A DNA stretch of 28,576 bases from Caulobacteraceae bacterium (GTDB lineage: Bacteria > Pseudomonadota > Alphaproteobacteria > Caulobacterales > Caulobacteraceae): NCBI GenBank assembly GCA_947456005.1, contig CANGRP010000004.1:1-28576 (forward strand). The letters run 5' to 3'. The notes under the pieces are model-generated. The model saw nothing but the letters and a program-made list of their open reading frames with translations. It did no database searches and had not been told where the DNA came from. The translations under genes were made by a program, and so were the position numbers. Of this stretch, positions 9,877 through 17,535 are shown one piece after another. Every line of letters starts with the position of its first letter. Within the stretch, counting starts at the first letter, position 1.

Positions 9877-11343
9877 ATGAGCAAGACCATCCTTGTGGTG
9901 GATGATGATCCGACCCAGAGGCGCCTCATCAAGGCGATCCTTGAGCGGGAGGGCTTTGCGGCGACCCTGCTCCCGAGCGGGGACGCCCTTCTGGATCGTC
10001 TCGCCACGGGCGGCGCCTGCGACCTCATCCTTCTTGACCTGGTCATGCCAGGGCGGTCCGGCATTGAGACCCTGGCCGACCTGAGGGCTCGTGGGCACCA
10101 GCACCCGGTCATCGTCCTGACCGCCTCAGGCGGAATCGACACGGTCGTCTCGGCCATGCAGGCGGGCGCCTGCGACTTCTTCGTCAAGCCGGCTTCGCCG
10201 GAGCGGATCGCCATCTCGATTAGCAACGCCCTGTCGATGGGCGCCCTGAGATCCGAAGTCGCGCAGCTGCGAAAGCGCGTCGAGGGCCGTACGACCTTCG
10301 ACGACCTTGTCGGGGACTCGCCTGCTATGCAGCTGGTCCGGCGCATGGGAGAGCGCGCCGCCCGGTCCTCGATCCCCGTCCTGATTTCCGGAGAAAGCGG
10401 CGTTGGCAAGGAGGTGATCGCCCGCGCCGTTCATGGCTCTTCAGAGCGCGCCGGACGACCCTTCGTGGCGGTCAACTGCGGCGCCATCCCGGCGGCGCTG
10501 GTGGAGTCCATCCTCTTTGGTCACGAGAAGGGCAGCTTCACGGGCGCCACTGAGCGTCACGCAGGCAAGTTCCAGGAGGCCAATGGCGGGACCTTGCTGC
10601 TCGACGAGATTGGCGAGTTGCCCATGGACATGCAGGTGAAGCTGCTCCGGGTGCTCCAGGAGGGCGAGGTCGATCCGGTCGGTGCACGGCGCTCGGTCAA
10701 GGTCGACGTGCGCATCATCTCGGCCACGAACCGGAACCTGACCCAGGCGGTTTCTGAGGGCTCCTTCCGGGAGGACCTCTTCTATCGGCTCAACGTCTTT
10801 CCCATTGAGGCCCCGCCCCTCCGGGAGCGCCGGCAGGATATCCCGGCCCTTGCTGAGGCCTTCATCCAACGCTTCAACATCGAGGAAGGCCGCCCGGTGT
10901 CCGGAGCGACGCGGGAAACGATTGACATGTTGACCCGGTACGACTGGCCAGGAAACATCCGCCAGCTCGAGAATGCGGTCTACCGAGCCATCGTGCTATC
11001 GGAGGGATCCCAGCTTCAGCCCTACGACTTTCCGGCGATCTCCGGCCTGTCGCCGCCGACAGGGTCAGCCCCGGCGGCGGCGGCGGCGGCCCAACCTGAT
11101 CTGCAGCCGATCGGAGACGGCCCCCATCCCCCCTCGACGGACTCGCCGGTCCGGATCCTTGACGAAGAGGGGCATGTCCGAGCCCTCGACGCCATAGAAG
11201 GGGACCTCATCCGTCTGGCGATAGAGCGCTACGAGGGTCACATGAGCGAGATCGCACGGCGCCTCGGCATTGGTCGCTCCACCCTCTACCGGAAGGTGCG
11301 CGAGAACGGCCTTGGCGACATGGCCGGCCTCGACGGCGGCTGA
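9877..11343 (+). CDS. Sigma-54-dependent response regulator, TacA-like
   Basis: NtrC-class activator of 488 residues. Receiver domain at 1-120 with acidic VDDDP (8-12), phosphoacceptor Asp54 in LLDLVMPG, Thr82 and Lys104. AAA+ domain at about 140-370 with Walker A GESGVGKE (172-179), the sigma-54-contacting loop GSFTGA (219-224; consensus GAFTGA) and Walker B LLLDE (240-244). After a low-complexity Pro/Ala linker (a run of seven Ala) comes a Fis-type helix-turn-helix, EIARRLGIGRSTLYRKV, at the C-terminus. The ATG at 9877 is preceded by GGGGGA about 10 bases upstream. In Caulobacter crescentus TacA is phosphorylated at Asp54 and lies a few genes from gapR; the same arrangement here, recalled rather than searched, makes TacA the best candidate. 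TacA drives stalk and polarity genes with sigma-54. Another NtrC-family member cannot be excluded. Confidence 0.9.
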   Translation: MSKTILVVDDDPTQRRLIKAILEREGFAATLLPSGDALLDRLATGGACDLILLDLVMPGRSGIETLADLRARGHQHPVIVLTASGGIDTVVSAMQAGACDFFVKPASPERIAISISNALSMGALRSEVAQLRKRVEGRTTFDDLVGDSPAMQLVRRMGERAARSSIPVLISGESGVGKEVIARAVHGSSERAGRPFVAVNCGAIPAALVESILFGHEKGSFTGATERHAGKFQEANGGTLLLDEIGELPMDMQVKLLRVLQEGEVDPVGARRSVKVDVRIISATNRNLTQAVSEGSFREDLFYRLNVFPIEAPPLRERRQDIPALAEAFIQRFNIEEGRPVSGATRETIDMLTRYDWPGNIRQLENAVYRAIVLSEGSQLQPYDFPAISGLSPPTGSAPAAAAAAQPDLQPIGDGPHPPSTDSPVRILDEEGHVRALDAIEGDLIRLAIERYEGHMSEIARRLGIGRSTLYRKVRENGLGDMAGLDGG

Positions 11344-11351
11344 CATCCGAC

Positions 11352-11699
11352 TCAGGCCTGGTCGTCGCCCGCCTCCCGGTCCGGGGGCGTTCCGCCCTTG
11401 CCGGGACGGCGACGCCCGCCTCGCCCGGCGGTCAAGGGCGCTTGCCCCGACGCCTTGGCGGCGATCTCCTTGAGCTTGCGATGCTGGAGGGCCGACAGCG
11501 CCTGGCCGGGAGCGCCCTTCTCCGGATCGCCGAACGCCCTGCCATAGGTCTGGATCCGGGTCTCGACGGAGCCGAGGAACTCGCCCTCCCAGTCGGACAG
11601 GTCTACGCCCGCCCTTTCAGCCTTTCGGCGCGTCCGCCGGAGGGCGTTGAGGGCGGACCTCCGCGCCGCCTCCCGGGGATCAGCGGGGCCGCGCTTCAA
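11352..11699 (-). CDS. Small basic protein coupled to gapR, unknown function
   Basis: I do not recognise this 115-residue protein. It is very rich in Arg and Lys: the N-terminal half is predicted helical (AARRSALNALRRTRRKAERA), a middle block contains GEFLGSVETRIQTYGRAFGD, and the C-terminal 30 residues are disordered and basic (GRGGRRRPGKGG). No signal peptide or membrane segment is present. The only reasonable start is TTG at 11699, which overlaps the gapR stop codon (TTGA), so translation should depend on ribosomes finishing gapR. The gene ends 8 bases from the end of the convergent tacA-like gene. The charge and the coupling suggest a nucleic-acid-binding partner or modulator of GapR, but that is inference only. 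Confidence 0.7.
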   Translation of the reverse strand: MKRGPADPREAARRSALNALRRTRRKAERAGVDLSDWEGEFLGSVETRIQTYGRAFGDPEKGAPGQALSALQHRKLKEIAAKASGQAPLTAGRGGRRRPGKGGTPPDREAGDDQA

Positions 11700-11962
11700 A
11701 TCTCGCCGATCGCCGAAAGGTAGAGGTCGAGGATGGCCTCTTCCTCCTGCCGCTTGGCGCGGTCCTGCTTTCGCAACCGGACCACCTTGCGGAGGATCTT
11801 GACATCGAAGCCAGCGCCCTTGGCCTCGGCGAAGACCTCCTTGATCTGCTCCATGACCTCCGCCTTTTCCTGCTCGAGGCGCTCTATCCGCTCCACGATG
11901 GTGCGCAGCCGCCCCTGGGCGTCCTGGTTCAGAACATCGGAATGCGCGTCATCGCCGGCCAT
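11696..11962 (-). CDS. gapR: GapR family nucleoid-associated protein (DUF2312)
   Basis: DUF2312 protein of 88 residues, matching the length of Caulobacter GapR, a protein that binds overtwisted DNA ahead of replication and transcription forks and stimulates type II topoisomerases. Family features are clear: a long N-terminal coiled-coil helix (RLRTIVERIERLEQEKAEVM), then EVFAEAKGAGFDVKILRKVV and a basic RKQDRAKRQEEE stretch that contacts DNA. The ATG at 11962 follows GGAGG by 8 bases. The stop codon overlaps the TTG start of the next gene. A minus-strand CATAAT at 11982-11987 may be a -10 element, but I see no good -35. A terminator after rpmJ separates it from the gene upstream. Confidence 0.93.
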   Translation of the reverse strand: MAGDDAHSDVLNQDAQGRLRTIVERIERLEQEKAEVMEQIKEVFAEAKGAGFDVKILRKVVRLRKQDRAKRQEEEAILDLYLSAIGEI

Positions 11963-12076
11963 GAGGTCAGCCTCCTGCAGGATTATGTCGGGGTTGCGGC
12001 GTCGACCCTAGCGAGGGCTGCAGGTCGTGTCGCGCGCACGAGAGGCCCCGAAGCGCCCGGATACAGGATCATCTGT

Positions 12077-12102
12077 GGAAAACCGCCCGGACGCACCGAG
12101 CG
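12077..12102 (-). terminator. Rho-independent terminator after rpmJ
   Basis: On the minus strand, ten bases after the rpmJ stop, CGCTCGG and CCGGGCG pair over 7 bp (one G-T wobble) around the loop TGCGT, followed by GTTTTCC. It should end the single-gene rpmJ transcript before gapR. Confidence 0.65.
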
Positions 12103-12111
12103 AAAGCCGTC

Positions 12112-12237
12112 TCAGCCTTGCTTGGCCTTGAAGCGGGGGTTGGTCTTGTTGATGACGTAGACCACGCCCTTGCGGCGCACCAGCTTGCAGTCGCGGTGGC
12201 GAGTCTTGAGCGACTTGAGCGAGCTTCTGACCTTCAT
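12112..12237 (-). CDS. rpmJ: Ribosomal protein bL36, zinc-free form
   Basis: Large-subunit protein of 41 residues that begins MKVRSSLKSLK and ends NPRFKAKQG, a clear L36 match. The zinc-ribbon form of L36 has three Cys and one His; here only one Cys remains (RDCKL), the third ligand position is Asn and the His position is Phe, with a three-residue insertion between positions 10 and 14. This is the C-minus type that does not need zinc. The ATG at 12237 gives the exact family N-terminus; the upstream in-frame extension is leader. It is monocistronic, with a strong promoter 56-84 bases upstream and a terminator just downstream. Confidence 0.96.
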   Translation of the reverse strand: MKVRSSLKSLKTRHRDCKLVRRKGVVYVINKTNPRFKAKQG

Positions 12238-12292
12238 GACCTTCGTCTTCTCTGGGTTCGGGACAGGAGCCCGGGCGACCGAGTGAGCGGCG

Positions 12293-12321
12293 CGTATACG
12301 GAACCCCCGGCGGCGAGTCAA
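12293..12321 (-). promoter_or_regulatory. Sigma-70 type promoter of rpmJ, overlapping a GANTC site
   Basis: Minus strand TTGACT (12321-12316) and TATACG (12298-12293) are spaced by exactly 17 bases, an excellent housekeeping promoter. The predicted start near 12286 gives a leader of about 50 bases before rpmJ. The -35 element overlaps GACTC (12319-12315), a GANTC site that CcrM would methylate in a Caulobacter relative. Confidence 0.75.
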
Positions 12322-12388
12322 TCAGCCCGACCGCAAACCCGGTCCTGCGACGTTGCCCCTGACCCCGGCGCACCCTACCTCTGACGAC

Positions 12389-13606
12389 ATGAAGCGTCGC
12401 ACCTTCCTGGTCACCGCCGCGGCCACGCTCGCCACACCAGCGGTGGGCGCCGGGCCCGCGGGCGATCCCCTGGCCGCCGAAGAGGCGGCGTTTGCGGAGT
12501 GGCTCTCCGCCTTCAGGGTCACCGCCCTCGCCTCCGGCCTGCCCCCCGAGGTCCTGGAACGGGAGCTCTCAGACCTGCGGCCCGACCCCCGCGTTCGGGG
12601 ATCCGACCGGAACCAGCCTGAGTTTTCCCGCCCCTTCAGTCACTATGTGAGGCGAGCCGCGGGCGAGGACAGGGCGGCGATCGGCCGGCGCCGCATGGCG
12701 GAGCTGGACCCGGGGCTCGCCACCGTCGAAGCCGCCTCCGGCGTCTCCCGGGAGATGCTGGTCGCCATCTGGGGCATGGAATCCGGGTACGGTGCATCTC
12801 TCGGCGACCAGGACGTCATCCGCTCCATGGCCACCCTTGCAGCGGACGGCCGCCGTCGGGGCTTTGCCGAGGACCAGCTCCTTGCGGCCCTGCGTATTAT
12901 CGCGTCCGGGGAGTGGCCGCGGGAGCGACTGGTGGGGTCCTGGGCCGGCGCCATGGGGCAGACCCAGTTCATCCCGGCCAACTTCCTCTCCCTGGCCGTG
13001 GACGCCGACGGCGATGGCCGGCGCGATGTCTGGGGCTCCCCGATAGACGCCCTCGCTTCCGCTGCGAACCTGCTGGCGAGGTCCGGCTGGGTCCGCGGGC
13101 AGGGTTGGGCCCTGGAGGTCGCCGCCCCGGACGGCTTTGACTTCTCGGTGACCGAGACCTTGAGCGCGCCCCCCACCACCTGGAGCGATCTGGGGCTGCG
13201 GCGCGCCGGGGGCGGCCCGCTGGACCTGGACGCCTCTGAAGCGACGCTGCTGGCCCCGACAGGCGCCAAGGGCCCCCTCTTCCTGCTGACGGCCAACCAC
13301 TTTGTGATCCGGCGCTACAACAACGCCGTGACCTATGCCCTCGCCAGCGGCCTTCTGGCCGATGGCATCGCCGGCCGGCCCAGCCTGATCCGGCCCTGGC
13401 CGGAGGAAGTTCCGCTTTCCCTCACTGACCGGATCTCCGCCCAGACGGCGCTGAAGGCGGCGGGCCACGATGTCGGCGAATTGGACGGCGTCATGGGGTT
13501 GAAGTCCCGCGCCGCTCTACGAGCCTGGCAGAAGGCCCGCGGCCTGGTGGCGGACGGATACCTCTCACCGGACATGGTCACCCTCCTGAAGGCCACTGCG
13601 GCCTAG
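12389..13606 (+). CDS. MltB-type lytic murein transglycosylase
   Basis: Exported muramidase-like enzyme of 405 residues that cleaves peptidoglycan with formation of 1,6-anhydromuramic acid. The catalytic segment is AIWGMESGYG with Glu131; MGQTQFIPANFLSLAVDADG and the following DVWGSPIDALASAANLL are strongly conserved in the MltB/SLT_2 family. A C-terminal peptidoglycan-binding type 1 domain (about 350-405) contains LDGVMGLKSRAALRAWQKA. The N-terminus MKRRTFLVTAAATLATPAVG looks like a signal peptide with a twin-arginine motif and cleavage near residue 21; there is no lipobox, so it should be soluble in the periplasm. No good Shine-Dalgarno sequence precedes the ATG at 12389, and a weak promoter-like pair (TTGCCC, 16 bases, CTACCT) would place the transcript start almost at the ATG. 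The stop TAG overlaps that of the convergent MFS gene in the palindrome CTAG. Confidence 0.9.
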   Translation: MKRRTFLVTAAATLATPAVGAGPAGDPLAAEEAAFAEWLSAFRVTALASGLPPEVLERELSDLRPDPRVRGSDRNQPEFSRPFSHYVRRAAGEDRAAIGRRRMAELDPGLATVEAASGVSREMLVAIWGMESGYGASLGDQDVIRSMATLAADGRRRGFAEDQLLAALRIIASGEWPRERLVGSWAGAMGQTQFIPANFLSLAVDADGDGRRDVWGSPIDALASAANLLARSGWVRGQGWALEVAAPDGFDFSVTETLSAPPTTWSDLGLRRAGGGPLDLDASEATLLAPTGAKGPLFLLTANHFVIRRYNNAVTYALASGLLADGIAGRPSLIRPWPEEVPLSLTDRISAQTALKAAGHDVGELDGVMGLKSRAALRAWQKARGLVADGYLSPDMVTLLKATAA

Positions 13607-14904
13607 ACAAGGCCCTCATCCGGTCCCTCGACCTTTGTGGGCCTCGGGTTGGCGGCCTTCAACTGGGGGTTGCTGTAGGCGTAGACCAGCATGGCGACCA
13701 TGAGAGCCGCATTGAGGAGGAAGGGCGCAGGGCGGACATGCTCGTACAGGAGCACAAAGGCGGGAGCGAGGACCACGTTGATCCCGTTCACGGCGGCGAT
13801 TGCGCCTGCGGCCCGGGCCTGCTCCTCCATGCGTACGGCCAGAGAGGCGCCGACCGTAAAGCCCGGGCGCGCCAGGCCGAAGCCCAGGCTGGAGATAGCG
13901 TAGCCGGCCACAACACCCCAATAGTCTGGCGCCGCCGCGACGATCAGATTGCCTATGGCGGCGACCGCCACACCCCACCTGAGGAGTTGGCGGGGGGTCA
14001 TCTCGAACCGGGGGATCAGGCCCCACTGGGCGAGCAGGCCCGCCATCGCGCCAAACATCATGGCGATGGCGATGAACCCCTGGGCCGCGGTGGGTGAGAC
14101 CGCCAGCTTGTCAATGATCAGGAAACCCAGGGTCTGGCCCTGGGCCGTCTGACTCGCGGCGACGATGAACCCGTAGATGAGAAAGGGGGTTATCCGGGGG
14201 TCCAGCCACATCGGGGGGCCGGAGGCCTTCTCGCCACGGGCCTCGCTTCCAGCAGGCGGCGGCGGCGGACGGTAGCGGCTCTCAGGAAGCCGCCGCCAGA
14301 CGATCACAAGCATGGCGCCAGCCATCAGCGAGAAGGCGGCCATGGGCCCGGCAAGGCCAAGGAAGGGAAGAACAAACAGGGGGGCGATGAACGGACCAAT
14401 CACCGTGCCCAGGCTGAAGGCGCCTGCGAGACCGGACATGGCCTGGGTGCGCTGCGCCTCTGGGGTGTGTTCGGCCACATAGGCCTGGGTCGCGGGGTTC
14501 GAGGCGGCGCCGAACAGGCCGAACAGGGCGCGCGCCAGAAGGAAGAGGACAAAAATGACCACAGGCGCGGCGAGCTGATGGAGACCCGCCGCCACGACGA
14601 CCGCGCAGAAGGCCATGGAGACCATGAATCCCGCCAGCCCGACCATCATCAGGGGCTTGCGTCCATACCGGTCAGAGAGGCGCGCCCACATGGGTGACGA
14701 GAAGGCCCACAGCAGGGCCGACAGGGAGAAGACGGCGGCGACCATCGGGTCGGGCATGCCGATGGAGCGGCCGATGGCCGGCAGCACCGAGATCATGCCG
14801 GTGTTGCCCATGGCGGTGACCATGGAGACCGCGAAGATGATGGCGAATGTCGATCGCGGCAGACCGCTGGGACCGCTGGCGACGGAAGGGGAGCCGCTGG
14901 ACAT
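13603..14904 (-). CDS. MFS transporter (DHA1-like)
   Basis: Inner-membrane secondary transporter of 433 residues with about 12 hydrophobic segments. The loop 2-3 motif A, WARLSDRYGRKPLM, is typical of drug:H+ antiporter-1 type major facilitator proteins, and a Pro-rich cytoplasmic loop (RPPPPPAG) separates the two halves. I chose the ATG at 14904; an in-frame GTG at 14940 would add 12 residues, and neither has a well-placed Shine-Dalgarno sequence (GGGGA directly abuts the ATG). The gene is transcribed away from motA and ends inside the stop codon of the lytic transglycosylase gene. The substrate is not evident; metabolite or drug efflux is the usual role for this group. Confidence 0.85.
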   Translation of the reverse strand: MSSGSPSVASGPSGLPRSTFAIIFAVSMVTAMGNTGMISVLPAIGRSIGMPDPMVAAVFSLSALLWAFSSPMWARLSDRYGRKPLMMVGLAGFMVSMAFCAVVVAAGLHQLAAPVVIFVLFLLARALFGLFGAASNPATQAYVAEHTPEAQRTQAMSGLAGAFSLGTVIGPFIAPLFVLPFLGLAGPMAAFSLMAGAMLVIVWRRLPESRYRPPPPPAGSEARGEKASGPPMWLDPRITPFLIYGFIVAASQTAQGQTLGFLIIDKLAVSPTAAQGFIAIAMMFGAMAGLLAQWGLIPRFEMTPRQLLRWGVAVAAIGNLIVAAAPDYWGVVAGYAISSLGFGLARPGFTVGASLAVRMEEQARAAGAIAAVNGINVVLAPAFVLLYEHVRPAPFLLNAALMVAMLVYAYSNPQLKAANPRPTKVEGPDEGLV

Positions 14905-14944
14905 TCCCCGCTGATAGGACCCCGACCGCGTCAGCGCCACCCCG

Positions 14945-15000
14945 GATCATGATCACCGGACGTTAAGCATTCCCCGTTATCCCCGGACGGAACTCTTAAC
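14945..15000. promoter_or_regulatory. Dyads and a CtrA-like half-site upstream of motA
   Basis: The short divergent region between the MFS gene and motA holds a 10-base palindrome GATCATGATC (14945-14954) and a 6-base inverted repeat, GTTAAG (14962-14967) and CTTAAC (14995-15000), 27 bases apart. The left arm is part of TTAAGCAT (14963-14970), one base off the CtrA half-site TTAACCAT. Occupation by CtrA would fit cell-cycle control of motility, but the canonical TTAA-N7-TTAA spacing is absent. Confidence 0.35.
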
Positions 15001-15013
15001 GGGCGCCGTACGC

Positions 15014-15883
15014 ATGTTCCAGATCATCGGCATAGTGCTGCTCTTCGTCTGCGTCTTCGGCGTCTACATCATCCATGGCGGCAAGATGGATGTGCTCATC
15101 AAGGCCGCCCCCTTCGAACTTGCGATGATCCAAGGCGCCGGGATTGCGGCCCTCCTGATCGGAAACTCGCCGAACGTGATCAAGGGCGTCGGCGGCGGCA
15201 TGGGCAAGATCTTCAGCGGCGCCAAGTGGAAGGCGTCCGACTACAAGGACCTGTTGTCCCTTCTGTTCCTGCTGACCAAGACGATGAAGGCAAAGGGGGT
15301 CATCGCCCTGGAAAGCCATATCGAGAACCCGCACGACTCCACCCTGTTCGGCCGTTTCCCCAAGATCGTGAAGGACCATTTCGCGGTCGATTTCATCTGC
15401 GACACCCTGCGGATGATGACCATGAACCTGGAAGATCCCCACCAGGTCGAGGACGCCATGGAGAAGCAGCTCGAGAAGCACCACCATGAGGCCCTCGGCC
15501 CGGCCCACGCCCTGCAGAACATGGCCGACGCCTTGCCCGCCCTGGGGATCGTGGCGGCCGTTCTGGGGGTGATCAAGACCATGGGCTCCATCACCGAGCC
15601 CCCCGCCGTCCTGGGCGGCATGATCGGCAGCGCCCTCGTCGGAACCTTCCTGGGCGTGTTCCTTGCGTATGGTCTGGTCGGCCCGTTCGCGACACGGCTG
15701 AACGCAATCATCGAGGAAGAGTCCGCCTTCTACAAGATCATCCAGTCGGTCCTTGTCGCCCACCTGCATGGCAACGCCGCGCAGATTTCGGTGGAGATCG
15801 GCCGCGGAAGCGTGCCCAGCATGACCCAGCCGACCTTCTCGGAGCTGGAAGAGGCCCTCCAGGCGATCCCGCCGGAAGGCTGA
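15014..15883 (+). CDS. motA: Flagellar motor stator protein MotA
   Basis: Proton-channel stator subunit of 289 residues in the inner membrane; with MotB it turns proton flow into torque. Four membrane segments are visible (about 1-20, 33-50, 172-191, 203-224). The two functionally essential prolines are present at 175 (ADALPALGIV) and 224 (YGLVGPFATR), and the cytoplasmic loop has the charged KTMKAKGVIALESHIENP block that touches the rotor. The MotA signature LPALGIVAAVLGVIKTMG is intact. The ATG at 15014 has only a weak GGGCG upstream. No motB follows: the next gene is purK on the other strand, 5 bases away. In this lineage motB is usually encoded elsewhere, so the split is not itself evidence of loss. 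Confidence 0.96.
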   Translation: MFQIIGIVLLFVCVFGVYIIHGGKMDVLIKAAPFELAMIQGAGIAALLIGNSPNVIKGVGGGMGKIFSGAKWKASDYKDLLSLLFLLTKTMKAKGVIALESHIENPHDSTLFGRFPKIVKDHFAVDFICDTLRMMTMNLEDPHQVEDAMEKQLEKHHHEALGPAHALQNMADALPALGIVAAVLGVIKTMGSITEPPAVLGGMIGSALVGTFLGVFLAYGLVGPFATRLNAIIEEESAFYKIIQSVLVAHLHGNAAQISVEIGRGSVPSMTQPTFSELEEALQAIPPEG

Positions 15884-15888
15884 CCCAC

Positions 15889-16962
15889 CTAGAGTGGAAA
15901 CACCCGGTTCACGTGCCCCATCTTGCGGCCGGCCCGCGCCTCGCGCTTGCCATAGAGGTGAAGGCGGGCGTTGGGCTCGGCGGCGATCCCGGGCCACCGC
16001 AGGACGTCCTCCCCCAGCAGGTTTTCCATCTCGACCCTGGCCATCGCCTCGACTAGGCCCAGAGGCCAGCCGGCGACGGCCCGGATGTGCTGCTCGAACT
16101 GGTCTGTGACGGTCCCGTCCTGGGTCCAGTGGCCGCTGTTGTGGACTCGGGGCGCGATCTCATTGACCAACAGACGGCCGTCCTCGAGCTCGAAGAGCTC
16201 GATCCCGATCACGCCCACATAGTCCAGCCCCGCCAGGATCCTCTGCGCAATGTCCTCGGCCTCCCGGGCGCGGGATGGCGCCACAACCGCAGGCGCCGAC
16301 GAGCGCCGTAGAATACCTGACTGGTGTAGGTTCTCCGCCAACGGAAACGCCGCCATCGCGCCGTCCCAGCCCCGGGCCGCGATAATCGAGAGCTCTCGCT
16401 TGAAGGCCGCCGGCGCCTCAACGATGACTGGCCGGGCGCCCAGCGACCGGAAGACCTGGGCGGCCTGCCCTGAGGTTTCCGCCCAGGCCTGTCCCTTGCC
16501 GTCATAGCCGTCGCGCCGTGTCTTGATGAGAACCCGCCCCCCCAGCGCGGCGGCGGCCTCGGTCGCCTCCTCGCCTGTCGACGCCGGGCGGAAGTCGACG
16601 GTCGGTGCACCCGCCGCGTTGAGGAAGGTCTTCTCCTCCACCCGGTCCTGGGCCGTGGAGAGCGCCCGTGGGCCGGGCGCAACGGGAACCCCGCAAGCGA
16701 TGAGAGTCTCCAGAGCGCCGGCAGGGACGTTCTCGAACTCGACCGTCACCACGCTGCAGGCGGCGGCCAGCGCATTGATGGCGGCCTCGTCATCGTAGGC
16801 GGCGACGATGTGACGGGCGCAGACGCGCGAGGCGGGGCAGTCCGGCTCCGGATCCAGCACCACGACGTCGAATCCAAGGCGAGCGGCGGAGGTAGCCAGC
16901 ATCCGGCCGAGTTGGCCCCCGCCCAGTATGCCGATGGTCGATCCTGGCTGAAGCGGCGTCAC
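15889..16962 (-). CDS. purK: N5-carboxyaminoimidazole ribonucleotide synthase PurK
   Basis: ATP-grasp enzyme of 357 residues that carboxylates aminoimidazole ribonucleotide with bicarbonate and ATP in purine synthesis; PurE then uses the product. The N-terminus IGILGGGQLGRML, the ATP-grasp segment RRDGYDGKGQ and the C-terminal EIAPRVHNSGHWTQ are all diagnostic. The start is GTG at 16962, with GAGG 6 bases upstream and only 7 bases from the purE stop; the longer open frame upstream overlaps purE and is unlikely. The gene is convergent with motA. Confidence 0.96.
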   Translation of the reverse strand: MTPLQPGSTIGILGGGQLGRMLATSAARLGFDVVVLDPEPDCPASRVCARHIVAAYDDEAAINALAAACSVVTVEFENVPAGALETLIACGVPVAPGPRALSTAQDRVEEKTFLNAAGAPTVDFRPASTGEEATEAAAALGGRVLIKTRRDGYDGKGQAWAETSGQAAQVFRSLGARPVIVEAPAAFKRELSIIAARGWDGAMAAFPLAENLHQSGILRRSSAPAVVAPSRAREAEDIAQRILAGLDYVGVIGIELFELEDGRLLVNEIAPRVHNSGHWTQDGTVTDQFEQHIRAVAGWPLGLVEAMARVEMENLLGEDVLRWPGIAAEPNARLHLYGKREARAGRKMGHVNRVFPL

Positions 16963-16969
16963 GTAACCC

Positions 16970-17464
16970 TCAGTCGTCAGAAACCGAGTTGGCGACGGAT
17001 GCGGTCTGGGCCTCCCGCCAGGCGCCCAGACGCCTTGCCAGCGCCTCATCGGACAGGGCCAGGATCTGGCCCGCCAGCAGGCCGGCGTTGCGGGCGCCCG
17101 CCTCGCCTATCGCCAGGGTCGCCACCGGCACGCCGGCCGGCATCTGGACGATGGACAGGAGGCTGTCCATTCCCTTCAGCGCCTTCGACTCCACTGGGAC
17201 CCCGAGGACGGGAAGGTCGGTCAGGGCCGCCGTCATGCCCGGCAGGTGAGCGGCTCCTCCGGCCCCGGCGATGATGACCCTCACCCCGGCGTCACGGGCG
17301 CCGCGGGCGAACTCGACCATGCGCATCGGCGTCCGATGGGCCGAGACCACCCGGGCCTCCCAGGCGACGCCAAGGGCGTCCAGCATGTCGGCGGCGCCCT
17401 TCATGGTCGGCCAGTCGGAGCGGCTGCCCATGATGATGGCGACGGGCGCGGCGGCAGCACTCAT
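16970..17464 (-). CDS. purE: N5-carboxyaminoimidazole ribonucleotide mutase PurE
   Basis: Class I PurE of 164 residues that moves the carboxyl group from N5 to C4 of the ribonucleotide, acting just after PurK. Active-site blocks are clear: MGSRSDWPTM (phosphate binding, catalytic Asp), SAHRTP with the catalytic His, and GAGGAAHLPGM. I set the start at 17464, preceded by AAGGGG about 8 bases upstream; an in-frame ATG at 17506 would place the promoter -10 element inside the coding region. It is the first gene of a two-gene purEK operon. The end of the protein is slightly longer than in short PurE proteins, with an Ala/Ser tail. Confidence 0.96.
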   Translation of the reverse strand: MSAAAAPVAIIMGSRSDWPTMKGAADMLDALGVAWEARVVSAHRTPMRMVEFARGARDAGVRVIIAGAGGAAHLPGMTAALTDLPVLGVPVESKALKGMDSLLSIVQMPAGVPVATLAIGEAGARNAGLLAGQILALSDEALARRLGAWREAQTASVANSVSDD

Positions 17465-17492
17465 TTCAAAGCCCCTTGCGGCGAGGCGCGCG

Positions 17493-17520
17493 AGAATAGG
17501 CTCCACCTATCTTGGGTCAA
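17493..17520 (-). promoter_or_regulatory. Sigma-70 type promoter of purEK
   Basis: Minus strand TTGACC (17520-17515) and TATTCT (17498-17493) are 16 bases apart, ending about 30 bases before the purE ATG. It is the best promoter match in this divergent region. Confidence 0.6.
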
Positions 17521-17535
17521 CAGACTGTGCGAAAC

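Noticed and set aside
9678..10409. Upstream in-frame extension of the PQQ dehydrogenase to 953 residues
   Set aside because: It overlaps the divergent regulator gene, has low-complexity Arg/Ser composition and precedes a proper signal peptide with its own GGAGG ribosome site.
11073..11092. GGC-type trinucleotide run in the TacA-like gene
   Set aside because: It encodes the short poly-Ala stretch of the interdomain linker, common in GC-rich genomes, and is not evidence of a mobile or regulatory repeat.
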